64,000 nucleotides of DNA, taken from Nonomuraea wenchangensis (GTDB taxonomy: Bacteria; Actinomycetota; Actinomycetes; Streptosporangiales; Streptosporangiaceae). This document shows positions 39,970-49,510 of the stretch, piece after piece. The stretch lies in the NCBI RefSeq assembly GCF_900111685.1, contig NZ_FOHX01000004.1, positions 186,001 through 250,000 of the forward strand. Direction: 5' to 3'. A program made the translations under genes and the position numbers. The number at the start of each line of letters is the position of its first letter. Position 1 is the first letter of the stretch. Under the pieces are notes generated by a model. It searched no databases and had not been told where the DNA came from. It saw only the letters and a program-made list of their open reading frames with translations.

Positions 39970-42765
39970 GTGCCAGCCAACAACGGCAGCACCGGCGGAA
40001 CACGCCTGGTGATCGTCGAGTCGCCCGCCAAGGCGAAGACGATCAAGGATTACCTCGGTGCTGGCTACATGGTCGAGTCCAGCATCGGACACATCCGCGA
40101 TCTGCCGGAGAAGGCCGATGACATCCCCGAGAAGTTCAAAGGCGCGCCGTGGGCGCGGCTGGGGGTCAACGTCGAGCACGACTTCGAGCCTCTCTATGTA
40201 GTCAATCCTGACAAGAAGGCGCAGGTCAACAAGCTACGTCAGCTTCTGAAGGACGCCGACGAGCTCTACCTCGCCACTGACGAGGACCGCGAGGGCGAGG
40301 CCATCGCCTGGCACCTGCGCGAGGTGCTGAAGCCCAAGGTCCCCGTGCACCGCATGGTCTTCCACGAGATCACCCCGCAGGCCATCCGCGACGCCGTGGC
40401 CAACCCCCGCGACCTCAACCTGCGCCTGGTCGACGCCCAGGAGACCCGCCGCATCCTCGACCGGCTCTACGGCTACGAGGTCAGCCCCGTGCTGTGGAAG
40501 AAGGTCAAGCCGCGGCTGTCCGCCGGCCGGGTGCAGTCGGTCGCGACGCGGCTGGTGGTCGAGCGCGAGCGCGAGCGCATGGCGTTCACCTCCGCCCACT
40601 ACTGGGACCTGCAGGCGCTGTTCGACACCGGCAAGGCCGAGGAGCGGCCGCGTGACTTCACCGCCACGCTGACCGGCGTCGACGGCCGGCGGGTGGCGCA
40701 GGGCCGCGACTTCGCCAGCACCGGTCGGCTCAAGACGGCCGACGTGCTGCACCTGTCGGAGCAGGCCGCGGGCGAGCTGGCCGGACGGCTGCGCGGGTCG
40801 TCGTTCGCGGTCAGGTCCGTCGAGCGCAAGCCGTACACCCGCAAGCCGTACGCGCCGTTCCGGACCACCACGCTGCAGCAGGAGGCCAGCAGGAAGCTGG
40901 GCTTCTCCGCCAAGTACACGATGCAGGTGGCGCAGCGGCTCTACGAGAACGGCTTCATCACCTACATGCGCACCGACAGCATCACGCTGTCGGAGACGGC
41001 GGTCGCGGCGGCGCGCGCGCAGGCCATCCGCCTGTACGGCGCCCAATACGTCCCGGACAAGCCCCGCGTCTACAGCAGCAAGGTCAAGAACGCGCAGGAG
41101 GCCCACGAGGCCATCCGCCCGTCCGGCGAGGAGTTCCGCACGCCGGGCGAGACGGGGCTGAGCGGCGACATGTTCCGCCTGTACGAGCTGATCTGGCAGC
41201 GTACGGTCTCGTCGCAGATGAAGGACGCGGTCGGCGAGTCGATCAGCGTCAAGGTGGGCGGCACGTCGGCGAGCGGCGAGGACGTCGAGTTCAGCGCCTC
41301 CGGCCGGACGATCACCTTCTACGGCTTCCTCAAAGCCTACGTCGAGGGCCACGACGACCCGTCGAGCGACCGCGACGACGCCGAGAAGCGCCTGCCCAAC
41401 CTGGCCGAGGGCGACGCGGTCAGCGTGAGCAGGCTCGACGTGGCCGGCCACTCGACCAAGCCGCCGGCCCGCTACACCGAGGCGTCGCTGGTCAAAGAGC
41501 TGGAGGACCGCGAGATCGGGCGGCCTTCGACGTACGCCTCGATCATCGGCACCATCCTCGACCGCGGCTACGTGTTCAAGAAGGGGACGGCGCTGGTGCC
41601 GTCGTTCCTGGCGTTCGCCGTGGTCAACCTGCTGGAGCAGCATTTCGGCAACCTCGTCGACTACGACTTCACCGCCGAGATGGAGAAGGTCCTCGACGAC
41701 ATCGCCAACGACCGGGCCGAGCGGGTGCCGGAGCTGCAGCGCTTCTACTACGGGGCCGACGGCGACGAGGGACTGAAGGAGATGGTCTCCGACCTCGGCG
41801 AGATCGACGCCAAGGAGATCAGCTCCTTCCCGATCAAGGGCACGGACATCGTCCTGCGGGTCGGCCGTTACGGCCCCTACCTCGACCGGGACGGCGCCCG
41901 GGTCAACGTCCCCGAGGACATGACGCCCGACGAGCTGACCGCCGAGAAGGCCGAGGAGCTGTTCTCGCGGCCCACGGGTGATCGCGAGCTGGGGCGCGAC
42001 CCGGTGACCGGGCACGTCGTCGTGGCCAAGGACGGGCGTTACGGGCCTTATGTGACCGAGATCCTGCCGGAGCCGGCCGAGGACGAGACGCCGAAGAGGC
42101 GTACGAAGAAGGCCGACGCCCCGAAGCCGCGCACAAGCTCGCTGTTCAAGAGCATGTCGCTGGACACCATCACGCTCGACGACGCGCTCAGGCTCCTGTC
42201 CATCCCCCGGGTGGTCGGCGAGCTGGAGGGCGAGGAGGTCGTGGCGCACAACGGCAAGTTCGGCCCCTATCTGAAGAAGGGCGCCGACTCGCGTTCGCTG
42301 ACGGCCGAGGAGGACCTGCTCACCGTCACGATCGACCAGGCCAAGGAGCTGTTCGCACAGCCCAAGCAGCGCGGGCGGCGGGCCGCGGCGGCGGCGCCGC
42401 TGCGCGAGCTGGGCGACGACCCCACCTCGAAGAAGCCGGTGGTGGTCAAGGAAGGGCGGTTCGGGCCGTACGTGACCGACGGCGAGACCAACGCCTCCCT
42501 GCGCAAGGGCGACACGGTCGAGGACATCACGATCGAGCGGGCCGCCGAGCTGCTGGCCGAGCGGCGTGAGCGGGCGCCCGCGCCGAAGAAGACCACGCGG
42601 AAGGCGCCGGCGAAGAAGGCCACGACGACGAAGTCGGCCACCACGAAGTCCACGACGGCGAAGTCCACGACGGCCAAGTCGACCACCGCGAAGTCGACCA
42701 CGGCGAAGGCGGCGACGACGAAGAAGGCGCCGGCGGCGGCGAAGAAGTCCGCCTCCAAATCGTAA
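39970..42765 (+). CDS. topA: DNA topoisomerase I
   Basis: A 931-residue type IA topoisomerase that relaxes negative supercoils. The Toprim domain opens with RLVIVESPAKAKTIKDYLG and includes the acidic DEDREGEAIAWHL. The catalytic tyrosine is Tyr332 in NGFITYMRTDS. The C-terminal part has repeats GRYGPYL, GRYGPYV, GKFGPYL and GRFGPYV, then a lysine-, alanine- and threonine-rich tail with repeated KSTTA units. This is the actinobacterial form, which uses the basic tail in place of zinc fingers. GTG 39970 with GGAAG upstream is the start; the frame to 39823 adds an unconserved stretch. Confidence 0.96.
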   Translation: MPANNGSTGGTRLVIVESPAKAKTIKDYLGAGYMVESSIGHIRDLPEKADDIPEKFKGAPWARLGVNVEHDFEPLYVVNPDKKAQVNKLRQLLKDADELYLATDEDREGEAIAWHLREVLKPKVPVHRMVFHEITPQAIRDAVANPRDLNLRLVDAQETRRILDRLYGYEVSPVLWKKVKPRLSAGRVQSVATRLVVERERERMAFTSAHYWDLQALFDTGKAEERPRDFTATLTGVDGRRVAQGRDFASTGRLKTADVLHLSEQAAGELAGRLRGSSFAVRSVERKPYTRKPYAPFRTTTLQQEASRKLGFSAKYTMQVAQRLYENGFITYMRTDSITLSETAVAAARAQAIRLYGAQYVPDKPRVYSSKVKNAQEAHEAIRPSGEEFRTPGETGLSGDMFRLYELIWQRTVSSQMKDAVGESISVKVGGTSASGEDVEFSASGRTITFYGFLKAYVEGHDDPSSDRDDAEKRLPNLAEGDAVSVSRLDVAGHSTKPPARYTEASLVKELEDREIGRPSTYASIIGTILDRGYVFKKGTALVPSFLAFAVVNLLEQHFGNLVDYDFTAEMEKVLDDIANDRAERVPELQRFYYGADGDEGLKEMVSDLGEIDAKEISSFPIKGTDIVLRVGRYGPYLDRDGARVNVPEDMTPDELTAEKAEELFSRPTGDRELGRDPVTGHVVVAKDGRYGPYVTEILPEPAEDETPKRRTKKADAPKPRTSSLFKSMSLDTITLDDALRLLSIPRVVGELEGEEVVAHNGKFGPYLKKGADSRSLTAEEDLLTVTIDQAKELFAQPKQRGRRAAAAAPLRELGDDPTSKKPVVVKEGRFGPYVTDGETNASLRKGDTVEDITIERAAELLAERRERAPAPKKTTRKAPAKKATTTKSATTKSTTAKSTTAKSTTAKSTTAKAATTKKAPAAAKKSASKS

Positions 42766-42779
42766 GTAGCATCACTTAT

Positions 42780-44021
42780 GTGATTGTCCTGATCTTCGTC
42801 GGCCTGATCCTGCTGGCGCACTATTACCTGTGGCACCGGCTGGTGCGCTCGACGACGGCCCCGGGGCGGCTGCGCAAGGCGCTGACCTGGGGTGTCGTGG
42901 CGCTGATGCTGCTGGTCGTGGCGACGTTCGCCGGGACGCGGGCGGACTTCGGGACGTGGCTGGCCTGGCCGGGCTATCTGTGGCTGGCCCTGCTGTTCTA
43001 TCTGTTCGTGTTCCTCGCGGTGCTGGAGATCCCGCGGGCGGTGGCGGCGGTGCTGCTGCGCCGGGCCGAGCGGCGGCGCGCGCCGGTGCCTGAGCCGGTC
43101 GCGGTGCTCGCGGGCACCCCGGCGCCGGACGACGTGGCGGCGGGGCTGCCCGACGTGACCCCTGACCCTGTGGAGCCGCCCGCCGGCTTGAGCAGGCGAC
43201 TGTTCCTGGGGCGCGCCACCGCGGCCGTCGCCGGGGTGGGCGCGGCGGCGACGGTGGGCTATGGCGTGTCGAGCGCGCTCGGCGACCCCGTCATCGAGCC
43301 GGTACGGGTCACGCTGCCGAAGCTGGACCCGCGGCTGAGCGGGCTGCGCTTCGCCGTGGTGAGCGACATCCACCTCGGGCCGCTCACCGGCCGGTCCCAC
43401 ACCGAGCGCATCGTCCGCATGATCAATGGGCTGGAGGCCGACGTCGTCGCGATCGTCGGCGACCTGGTGGACGGCTCGGTCGCCCGGCTCGGCCCGCTGG
43501 CCAGGCCGCTGAAGGACCTGGAGTCGCGGTACGGGGCCTATTTCGTGACGGGCAACCACGAGTATTTCTCCCCCGGCGGCTACATCGAGTGGCTGGACGA
43601 GCTCGGCGAGCTGGGCGTGCGCCCGCTGCGCAACGAGCGGGTGGAGATCGCCCACCAGGGGGCGGTGCTCGACCTCGCGGGGGTCAACGACCTCGGCGGC
43701 GCCTCGCAGGGCGACGGCCCGGACTTCGCCAAGGCCCTCGGCGGCCGGACCTCGGGCAGGTCGACCGTGCTGCTGGCCCATCAGCCCGTGCAGGTGACCG
43801 AGGCCGCCAGGCACGGCGTGGACCTGCAGCTCTCCGGGCACACGCACGGCGGGCAGATCGTGCCGTTCAACCTCGTGGTGGGCCTGCAGCAGCCGGTGGT
43901 GTCGGGTCTGGCCACGGTGGACGGGGTGCAGGTCTACACGACCAGGGGCGCAGGCTTCTGGGGGCCGCCGGTGCGGGTCGGCGCGCCGCCGGAGATCACG
44001 ATCCTGGAGCTCCGCTCCTGA
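42780..44021 (+). CDS. Membrane-anchored metallophosphoesterase
   Basis: A 413-residue protein with N-terminal membrane helices (VLIFVGLILLAHYYL, VVALMLLVVATFAG, WLALLFYLFVFLAVL), a Tat-like SRRLFLGRATAAVAG, then a calcineurin-like phosphoesterase domain: SDIHLGP, IVGDLVDGS, TGNHEYF, LLAHQP and SGHTHGGQ, giving all five metal-site motifs. The active site faces the outside if the helices insert as expected. The best-known relatives are YkuE-like phosphoesterases. GTG 42780 follows topA by 14 bases, so the genes are probably co-transcribed. Confidence 0.9.
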   Translation: MIVLIFVGLILLAHYYLWHRLVRSTTAPGRLRKALTWGVVALMLLVVATFAGTRADFGTWLAWPGYLWLALLFYLFVFLAVLEIPRAVAAVLLRRAERRRAPVPEPVAVLAGTPAPDDVAAGLPDVTPDPVEPPAGLSRRLFLGRATAAVAGVGAAATVGYGVSSALGDPVIEPVRVTLPKLDPRLSGLRFAVVSDIHLGPLTGRSHTERIVRMINGLEADVVAIVGDLVDGSVARLGPLARPLKDLESRYGAYFVTGNHEYFSPGGYIEWLDELGELGVRPLRNERVEIAHQGAVLDLAGVNDLGGASQGDGPDFAKALGGRTSGRSTVLLAHQPVQVTEAARHGVDLQLSGHTHGGQIVPFNLVVGLQQPVVSGLATVDGVQVYTTRGAGFWGPPVRVGAPPEITILELRS

Positions 44022-44062
44022 CGTAAGGTAATCGAGTGGTCACGAGAGGCCATCATGCCGTA

Positions 44063-44078
44063 GTATCCGTCCGGATAC
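44063..44078. promoter_or_regulatory. Palindrome at the XRE promoter
   Basis: GTATCCGTCCGGATAC has seven-base perfect arms and two central bases. It overlaps a possible -10 (TAGTAT) and lies 17 bases before the start of the XRE gene, as expected of an autoregulatory operator. Confidence 0.6.
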
Positions 44079-44094
44079 AAGAAGTGGGGTGAGC

Positions 44095-44652
44095 ATGGTG
44101 TCCTCGGCGATGGAGGCGGCGCTGGCCGCCGGTGTCGCGGCCTGGGCCGAGCGCGGCGGGCTGCTGTTCCGGCAGGCCAGGCAGGCGGCGAGCATGAACC
44201 AGTCGGCGCTCGCCGGCCTGAGCGGCACGTCCAGGACCACGTTGTCGGCCTACGAGCACGGCAGGAAGTCGCCGACGCTGGAGACCGCGGGTCGCATCCT
44301 CGACGCGGCGGGGTTCCGGCTGGTGCTGGAGCCGAAGGTGGAGTTCGCCGCGAGGGAGACGGGCGACGGGCGCAGCTTCCACGTGCCCAGCAGGCTGGGG
44401 CGGCTGCCGGTCGCGGCGGCGCTCGGCGTGGCCCGGCTGCGCGGGCGCGACTACGACCTGGCCGACCGGGGGGAGCGGCGGGCCGCCTACGCGCTGCTGC
44501 TGCGCGAGGGCACCGCGCAGGAGGTGCGCGACCACGTCGACGGCGTGCTGCTGGCCGAGCTGTGGAACGAATTGGATCTACCATCCGATATCCACGCGGA
44601 GTGGTTGCCAGTGGTGGAGGAAGCTCGACATGGGGCCGGAGTCGTCCAGTGA
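44095..44652 (+). CDS. XRE-family helix-turn-helix protein
   Basis: A 185-residue protein. The N-terminal helix-turn-helix is LLFRQARQAASMNQSALAGL, then SGTSRTTLSAYEHGRKSPTLETAGRIL. The C-terminal half is a separate helical domain (RDYDLADRGERRAAYALLLREG) with no family I recognise. ATG 44095 has GGGGTGAGC upstream; GTG 44089 is possible. A palindrome just upstream suggests autorepression, as in type II antitoxins. The only candidate partner is a 26-codon frame overlapping its end. Confidence 0.8.
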   Translation: MVSSAMEAALAAGVAAWAERGGLLFRQARQAASMNQSALAGLSGTSRTTLSAYEHGRKSPTLETAGRILDAAGFRLVLEPKVEFAARETGDGRSFHVPSRLGRLPVAAALGVARLRGRDYDLADRGERRAAYALLLREGTAQEVRDHVDGVLLAELWNELDLPSDIHAEWLPVVEEARHGAGVVQ

Positions 44653-44710
44653 CGTCGTTCTCGCAGACCTGTTCGCGACGGGTGACCTGCGCGCCGGGGC
44701 GCCGACGTAA
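44630..44710 (+). CDS. Possible 26-residue small ORF
   Basis: ATG 44630 to TAA 44708-44710 encodes MGPESSSDVVLADLF followed by ATGDLRAGAPT. A GGTGGAGG site lies 10-13 bases upstream, and the frame overlaps the end of the XRE gene by 23 bases. No family is recognised. It could be a coupled small protein or chance. Confidence 0.3.
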   Translation: MGPESSSDVVLADLFATGDLRAGAPT

Positions 44711-44790
44711 TACTCTCGGCGAGCCGCCGGTCGCAGCCGGCCCGTCGCTTGACCATCCGCCCCTGGCCCACACCTGGATACGCTGAGAAG

Positions 44791-46827
44791 ATGACTGCCC
44801 CTGGCCGACGCCCCCGCGCTCACGTGCTGGCCAACGTGCCGTTCCGACGGCTCTGGACGGCCATGTCGGTGTGCAGTCTGGGTGACTGGCTCAACATCCT
44901 CGCGCTGACCGCCCTGGCCGCCAACCTCACCCGCGGCTCCGACTACCGCGTGCAGTCGCTGGCCGTCGGCGGTGTCTTCGTCGCCAAGATGCTGCCGGCC
45001 GTGCTGCTCGGGCCGCTGGCCGGCGTGTTCGCCGACCGGTTCGACCGGCGGCTGACCATGGTCGCGGCCGACCTCGCCCGCTTCGCTGTGGTGCTGTCGA
45101 TCCCGCTGGTCGGCACCTACCAGTGGATCATCGTCGCGGCCGTCCTCGTCGAGTGCATCAACCTCTTCTGGGTGCCGGCCAAGGACGCCACCGTGCCCAA
45201 CCTGGTGCCGAAGACGGAGCTGGAGGCGGCCAACCGGCTCAACCTGCTGGTCACCTACGGCACCGCGCCGATCGCGGCCATGCTGTTCGCGGCGCTGTCG
45301 GTGGCGGGCGACCTGATCGCCGGGCTCGCGCCCGCGCTGACCGGGCCCTACCTCGCGCTGATCGTCAACGCCTGTGCCTATCTGGTGTCGGCGTCCCTGA
45401 TCTTCACGCTGCGCGACATCCCCAAGCGTGACAGCGGGGTCTCCACGCCCTCCGTGCTCAAGCAGGTCGTGGAGGGCTGGCGCTTCGTCGGCCGCGACCG
45501 CCTGGTCCGCGGGCTGATCATCGGCATGCTGGGGGCGTTCGCCGCCGGTGGGGCCGTGGTGGGCGTGGCCAAGATCTACGTCGGCACGCTCGGCGGCGGC
45601 GACGCGGCCTACGGTGTGGTGTTCGCGGCGGTCTTCGTCGGCATGGCGCTCGGCATGTTCTTCGGGCTGCGGCTGCTGCGCGAGCTGTCGCGGCGGCGGC
45701 TGTTCGGGCTCGCCATCACGGTCGCCGGGCTGGTGCTGGTGGCGATCGCGCTGGTGCACAACCTCGTCATCGTGGTCATGCTGACCGTGCTGCTCGGCGG
45801 GTGCGCGGGCATCGCCTGGATCATCGGCTACACGCTCATCGGGCTGGAGGTCGAGGACGGGCTGCGCGGCAGGACGTTCGCGTTCCTGCAGTCCACGGCG
45901 CGGGTGACGCTGCTGCTCGTGGTGGCCGTGGCTAGCCCGCTCGCGGCGCTGTTCGGCGAGTACAACGTGGCGTTCGGCGCGCTCGGCTACCGCTTCGACG
46001 GCACCAACCTCGTGCTGGTGGTCGGCGGCGTGCTCGCCATGACCGTCGGCCTGCTCGCGCTGCGCCACATGGACGACCGCAAGGGTGTCCCGCTGGCGGC
46101 CGACCTGATCGCCGCCGTGCGGGGCGACCGGTTCCCTGCCGAGGGGTCCGAGCAGGTGCCGGGGCTCTTCGTGGCCTTCGAGGGCGGCGAGGGCTCGGGC
46201 AAGACCACCCAGTCCCGTACGATCGCGATCTGGCTGCGCGACCAGGGTTACGACGTTGTGCAGACGCGCGAGCCCGGCTCCACCAAGGTCGGCATGCGGC
46301 TGCGCGCCATCCTGCTCGACGCGGCCGAGAAGGGGCTGTCGGCGCGGGCGGAGGCGCTGCTCTACGCTGCCGACCGGGCCGAGCACGTGGAGAAGGTGAT
46401 CCGCCCGGCGCTTCACCGGGGCTCGCTGGTGATCACCGATCGCTACGTCGACTCGTCCCTGGCCTACCAGGGGGCGGGGCGCGCCCTCGCTCCCGACGAC
46501 GTCTCCAAGATCAACGCCTGGGCCACCGGCGGCCTGGTGCCGCACCTGACCGTGCTCATCGACACCCCGCCCGAGGTGGGGCTGACCCGGCTGGGCGGCG
46601 CGGTCGACCGCATCGAGGCCGAGCCGCTGGAGTTCCACGAGCGGGTGCGCAAGGAGTTCCGCGCGCTGGCCGCCGCCGCGCCCGAGCGCTACCTCGTGGT
46701 CGACGGCACGCTGCCCATGGACGAGATCACCCGTCAGATCCAGGACCGCATCCACGAGCTCCTGCCCGACCCGGTGCCCCGGGAGTCCGAGGACATCACC
46801 GGCACGATGCCCGCCATCCGCGACTAA
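44791..46827 (+). CDS. tmk: MFS-like membrane protein fused to thymidylate kinase
   Basis: A 678-residue fusion. Residues about 15-430 are a twelve-helix MFS-type module (LGDWLNILALTALAANL, ADRFDRRLTMVAADL). A thymidylate kinase domain starts near residue 457: FVAFEGGEGSGKTTQ (P-loop), TREPGSTKVGMRLR (the D/E-R-x motif loop), ITDRYVDSSLAYQGAGR and the LID region. It phosphorylates dTMP to dTDP for DNA synthesis. The fusion is known in streptomycetes (SCO3542-like) and relatives. What the transporter half carries is unknown; nucleoside import coupled to phosphorylation is one idea. holB follows by nine bases. Confidence 0.93.
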   Translation: MTAPGRRPRAHVLANVPFRRLWTAMSVCSLGDWLNILALTALAANLTRGSDYRVQSLAVGGVFVAKMLPAVLLGPLAGVFADRFDRRLTMVAADLARFAVVLSIPLVGTYQWIIVAAVLVECINLFWVPAKDATVPNLVPKTELEAANRLNLLVTYGTAPIAAMLFAALSVAGDLIAGLAPALTGPYLALIVNACAYLVSASLIFTLRDIPKRDSGVSTPSVLKQVVEGWRFVGRDRLVRGLIIGMLGAFAAGGAVVGVAKIYVGTLGGGDAAYGVVFAAVFVGMALGMFFGLRLLRELSRRRLFGLAITVAGLVLVAIALVHNLVIVVMLTVLLGGCAGIAWIIGYTLIGLEVEDGLRGRTFAFLQSTARVTLLLVVAVASPLAALFGEYNVAFGALGYRFDGTNLVLVVGGVLAMTVGLLALRHMDDRKGVPLAADLIAAVRGDRFPAEGSEQVPGLFVAFEGGEGSGKTTQSRTIAIWLRDQGYDVVQTREPGSTKVGMRLRAILLDAAEKGLSARAEALLYAADRAEHVEKVIRPALHRGSLVITDRYVDSSLAYQGAGRALAPDDVSKINAWATGGLVPHLTVLIDTPPEVGLTRLGGAVDRIEAEPLEFHERVRKEFRALAAAAPERYLVVDGTLPMDEITRQIQDRIHELLPDPVPRESEDITGTMPAIRD

Positions 46828-46836
46828 CCTTGCCTC

Positions 46837-48006
46837 GTGACCGTCTTCGATGACCTCGTAGGCCAGGACCAGGCCGTCGCGGTGCTGTCGCGCGCCGCGA
46901 CGGCGGCCGGGGAGGTCGTCGCGGGCGGGCGCGGCGCGGGCATGACGCACGCCTGGCTGTTCACCGGCCCGCCCGGCGCCGGACGCGAGGACGCCGCCCG
47001 CGCCTTCGCCGCCGCGCTGCTCTGCCCCGACGCCGGCTGCGGCCACTGCGACCAGTGCCACCAGGTGCTCATCGGCTCCCACCCCGACCTGGAGGCCGTA
47101 CGTCCCGAGGGGCTGTCCTACAGCGTCAAGCAGACCCGCGAGCTCATCCTGCGCGCGGCCGGGGCGCCGACGCAGGGCCGGTGGCGGGTCATCCTGTTCG
47201 AGGACGCCGACCGGGCCACGGAGTCGGCCGCGAACGCGCTGCTCAAGGCCATCGAGGAGCCGCCGCCCCGTACGGTGTGGCTGCTCTGCTCGCCCGCCCC
47301 CGACGACCTGATGATCACCATCCGGTCCCGCTGCCGCCTGGTGACGCTCACGACGCCCGGCACGGAGGCGGTCGCCCGGGTGCTCTCCACCCGTGACGGG
47401 GTGCCGTGGGAGACGGCGGCGTTCGCCGCCCGCGCCGCTCAGGGGCACATCAGCCGGGCGCGGGCGCTCGCCCTGGACGACGCCGCCCGGCAGCGCCGTG
47501 AGGCCGTGCTGGGCATCCCACGCTCGCTCACGGGGGTGGGTGAGTGCGTCTCGGCGGCCGAGCGCCTGGTGAAGACCGCCGAGGAGGAGGCCGCCGCCGC
47601 GACGGCCGCGCTCAACGACAACGAGACCGCCGAGCTGCGCAGGATCTACGGCGAGGGCTCCACGGGCAAGGGCCTCAACCGCGGCCTGGTGCGGGGCGGC
47701 GCCGGCGCGCTGAAGGAGCTGGAGGACCGGCAGAAGTCGCGGGCGACCCGGATCAAGCGCGACTCGCTGGACGCCGCGCTGCTGGAGCTGGTGTCGTTCT
47801 ACCGCGACGTGCTCGCCGTGCAGTTCGGAGCGGGCGTCGAGCTGGCCAACGACGACCTGCGCTTCGATCTCGACCAGCTCGCGAAGAAGTCCACGCCCGA
47901 GGAGACATTGCGCCGGATTGATGCGATCATGCAATGCCGTGAGCGGCTGGCGGCGAACGTCAACCCGCAGATCGCGGTCGAGGCGATGATGCTGGCGCTG
48001 CGCTGA
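46837..48006 (+). CDS. holB: DNA polymerase III delta' subunit
   Basis: A 389-residue clamp-loader subunit from GTG 46837. The AAA+ domain opens FDDLVGQDQAVAVL and has a P-loop lacking the lysine (TGPPGAGREDAARAF), as is normal for delta'. A four-cysteine zinc module CPDAGCGHCDQCHQV follows, and ESAANALLKAIEEPPP is conserved, with the sensor SRC arginine in TIRSRCRL. The tmk-holB-ricT order is common in bacteria; here the FtsX-like and sigma genes lie between holB and ricT. Confidence 0.95.
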   Translation: MTVFDDLVGQDQAVAVLSRAATAAGEVVAGGRGAGMTHAWLFTGPPGAGREDAARAFAAALLCPDAGCGHCDQCHQVLIGSHPDLEAVRPEGLSYSVKQTRELILRAAGAPTQGRWRVILFEDADRATESAANALLKAIEEPPPRTVWLLCSPAPDDLMITIRSRCRLVTLTTPGTEAVARVLSTRDGVPWETAAFAARAAQGHISRARALALDDAARQRREAVLGIPRSLTGVGECVSAAERLVKTAEEEAAAATAALNDNETAELRRIYGEGSTGKGLNRGLVRGGAGALKELEDRQKSRATRIKRDSLDAALLELVSFYRDVLAVQFGAGVELANDDLRFDLDQLAKKSTPEETLRRIDAIMQCRERLAANVNPQIAVEAMMLALR

Positions 48007-48038
48007 TCGCGTACATCCTTCTGGAGGGCTCAAAGCTC

Positions 48039-48941
48039 ATGCGTGCGGTGTTACGAGGGTTGCTGGGCGTCGCTCTGGTGGCGTCGGCGGTTGTGGCGGT
48101 GAGCTCGCCGGCTGGCGCCGTCGGCGACGCCGAGTGGGAGATTCGGGTCTTCATGTGCTCCTCCCCGTCCCTGATCGGCTGCGAGAAGCGCACGGCCACG
48201 GGGGCTCAGAAGCGGGCGGTTCGTACGCTGCTGGAGGGCCTGCCGGAGGTGGAGGAGGTGCGTTTCTTCGACCGGGCCGGCATGTATGCGAGCTTCCGGC
48301 GCGATTTCGCCACGAACAAGCCTTTGCTCCGGGAGATCACGGCGAAGGACTTTTCCGAGGCGTTCGTCCTGCGGGTGAAGGAGGGCGCCGACCGGGAAAG
48401 CTTGGTCCGGACCGTCAATGCCCGACCCGGCGTGGCCTGGGTCAGCGACGCGGCCGCGGGTCAGCGGGATCATCTGTCCTGGACGAGCGAGTGGGACGGG
48501 AGCATCTTCCTGTGCACCGCCGGTTCAGCCGCGAAACCGTGCGTCAAGGGCCGGGGTGAGGCGAACAAGAAGGCGGCGACGGCCCGGGAGCGGGCGGCCA
48601 TGGTGGCGGCGCTTGCCAAGGATCCCGCGGTCCTGTCGTACGTGTTCGAGGATCAGCGTACGGCGTACGAGAACTTCAAGGACGACTTCGCCGGCAACGA
48701 GGCCCTGCTGTCCATCAGCGAGATGAGGGACATGCCGGAGTCGTACCGGTTGACTCTGCGGTCAGGGGCCGACTGGAACACCGTGACCAACCGGATGGCG
48801 CGAATGCCGGGGGTCAGCTGGGCGACCAACGCCAGGTGCTTCGAGACGGTCGCCAAGTTGGCGAGGGAGTACGGCATCGATTCCGCCAGCCCTCTCGTCG
48901 GGGACGGTTCTCCCGACGCCTGCGTGTCCGGAACCGGCTGA
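48039..48941 (+). CDS. Secreted protein with two FtsX-type extracellular domains
   Basis: A 300-residue protein. A signal peptide ends near SSPAGAVG. Two similar domains follow, each with a cysteine-paired F.C...., an AL...P.V....FED/FFD.....Y..F..DFA.N..LL segment, and a ....MPESYRLTLR or FSEAFVLRVK strand leading to PGV.WV. This is the extracellular domain of the division protein FtsX, but there are no permease helices. FtsX domains bind peptidoglycan hydrolases, so this could be a soluble competitor or activator. It is followed by a sigma factor and a second such protein. Confidence 0.8.
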   Translation: MRAVLRGLLGVALVASAVVAVSSPAGAVGDAEWEIRVFMCSSPSLIGCEKRTATGAQKRAVRTLLEGLPEVEEVRFFDRAGMYASFRRDFATNKPLLREITAKDFSEAFVLRVKEGADRESLVRTVNARPGVAWVSDAAAGQRDHLSWTSEWDGSIFLCTAGSAAKPCVKGRGEANKKAATARERAAMVAALAKDPAVLSYVFEDQRTAYENFKDDFAGNEALLSISEMRDMPESYRLTLRSGADWNTVTNRMARMPGVSWATNARCFETVAKLAREYGIDSASPLVGDGSPDACVSGTG

Positions 48942-48982
48942 CCGCCCGAGCAGCAGACGGGCTCGCCGGGCGTCTCTGATAC

Positions 48983-49510
48983 GTGGAAGTCGAACTACTC
49001 ACCCAACAAGAGGCCCTGGCACGGCAGAGGGTCGACGTGGCGTCGATCTTCGCCGAGCACCACGTGGGTCTCGTCCGGCTGGCCCTCATCATGGTGGGCG
49101 ACCGGGCGACGGCCGAGGACGTCGTCCAGGAGGCGTTCACCCGCACCCATGCCGGCCGGGGGCGGCTGCGCGACGCCGACAAGGCGCTGGCGTACGTCCG
49201 GTCGGCGGTGCTCAACGGATGCCGGTCGGTGCTGCGGCGGCGGGCGACCGTGTTCCGGCGGGCGTTGCCGTACGAGCCGCCGGTCTGGTCGGCGGAGAGC
49301 GCCGCGCTGCTGGGTGAGGAGCGCCGCGAGGTGCTGCTCGCCCTGCGCGAGCTCCCCCGCAGGCAGCGTGAGGCGCTGACCCTGCGCTACTACTTCGACC
49401 TCGCCGACCAGGAGATCGCCGACACCATGGGGGTCGGCGCGAGCACGGTGAGGTCCACGATCGCGCGGGGGTTGGCCGCCCTCGCCAGGGCACTTGGGGA
49501 GGACGCATGA
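48983..49510 (+). CDS. ECF sigma factor, SigE-family
   Basis: A 175-residue ECF sigma factor from GTG 48983. Region 2 is HHVGLVRLALIMVGDRATAEDVVQEAFTR. Region 4 is LPRRQREALTLRYYFDLADQEIADTMGVGASTVRSTIARG. The similarity is to the short SigE-family sigma factors of actinomycetes. Its stop overlaps the ATG of the next gene (ATGA), which has a membrane helix and could hold it at the membrane. The target promoters are unknown. Confidence 0.92.
   Translation: MEVELLTQQEALARQRVDVASIFAEHHVGLVRLALIMVGDRATAEDVVQEAFTRTHAGRGRLRDADKALAYVRSAVLNGCRSVLRRRATVFRRALPYEPPVWSAESAALLGEERREVLLALRELPRRQREALTLRYYFDLADQEIADTMGVGASTVRSTIARGLAALARALGEDA

Noticed and set aside
40234..42249. 671-residue minus-strand frame
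   Set aside because: Antisense to topA; no domain, and topA has all its motifs.
46960..46995. Loss of the Walker A lysine in holB as a mutation
   Set aside because: Delta' subunits normally lack a functional P-loop lysine, so this is expected for the family.
44578..48033. 1151-residue minus-strand frame
   Set aside because: Antisense to the MFS-Tmk and holB genes. The product is low-complexity (His, Arg, Gln) and typical of high-GC shadow frames.
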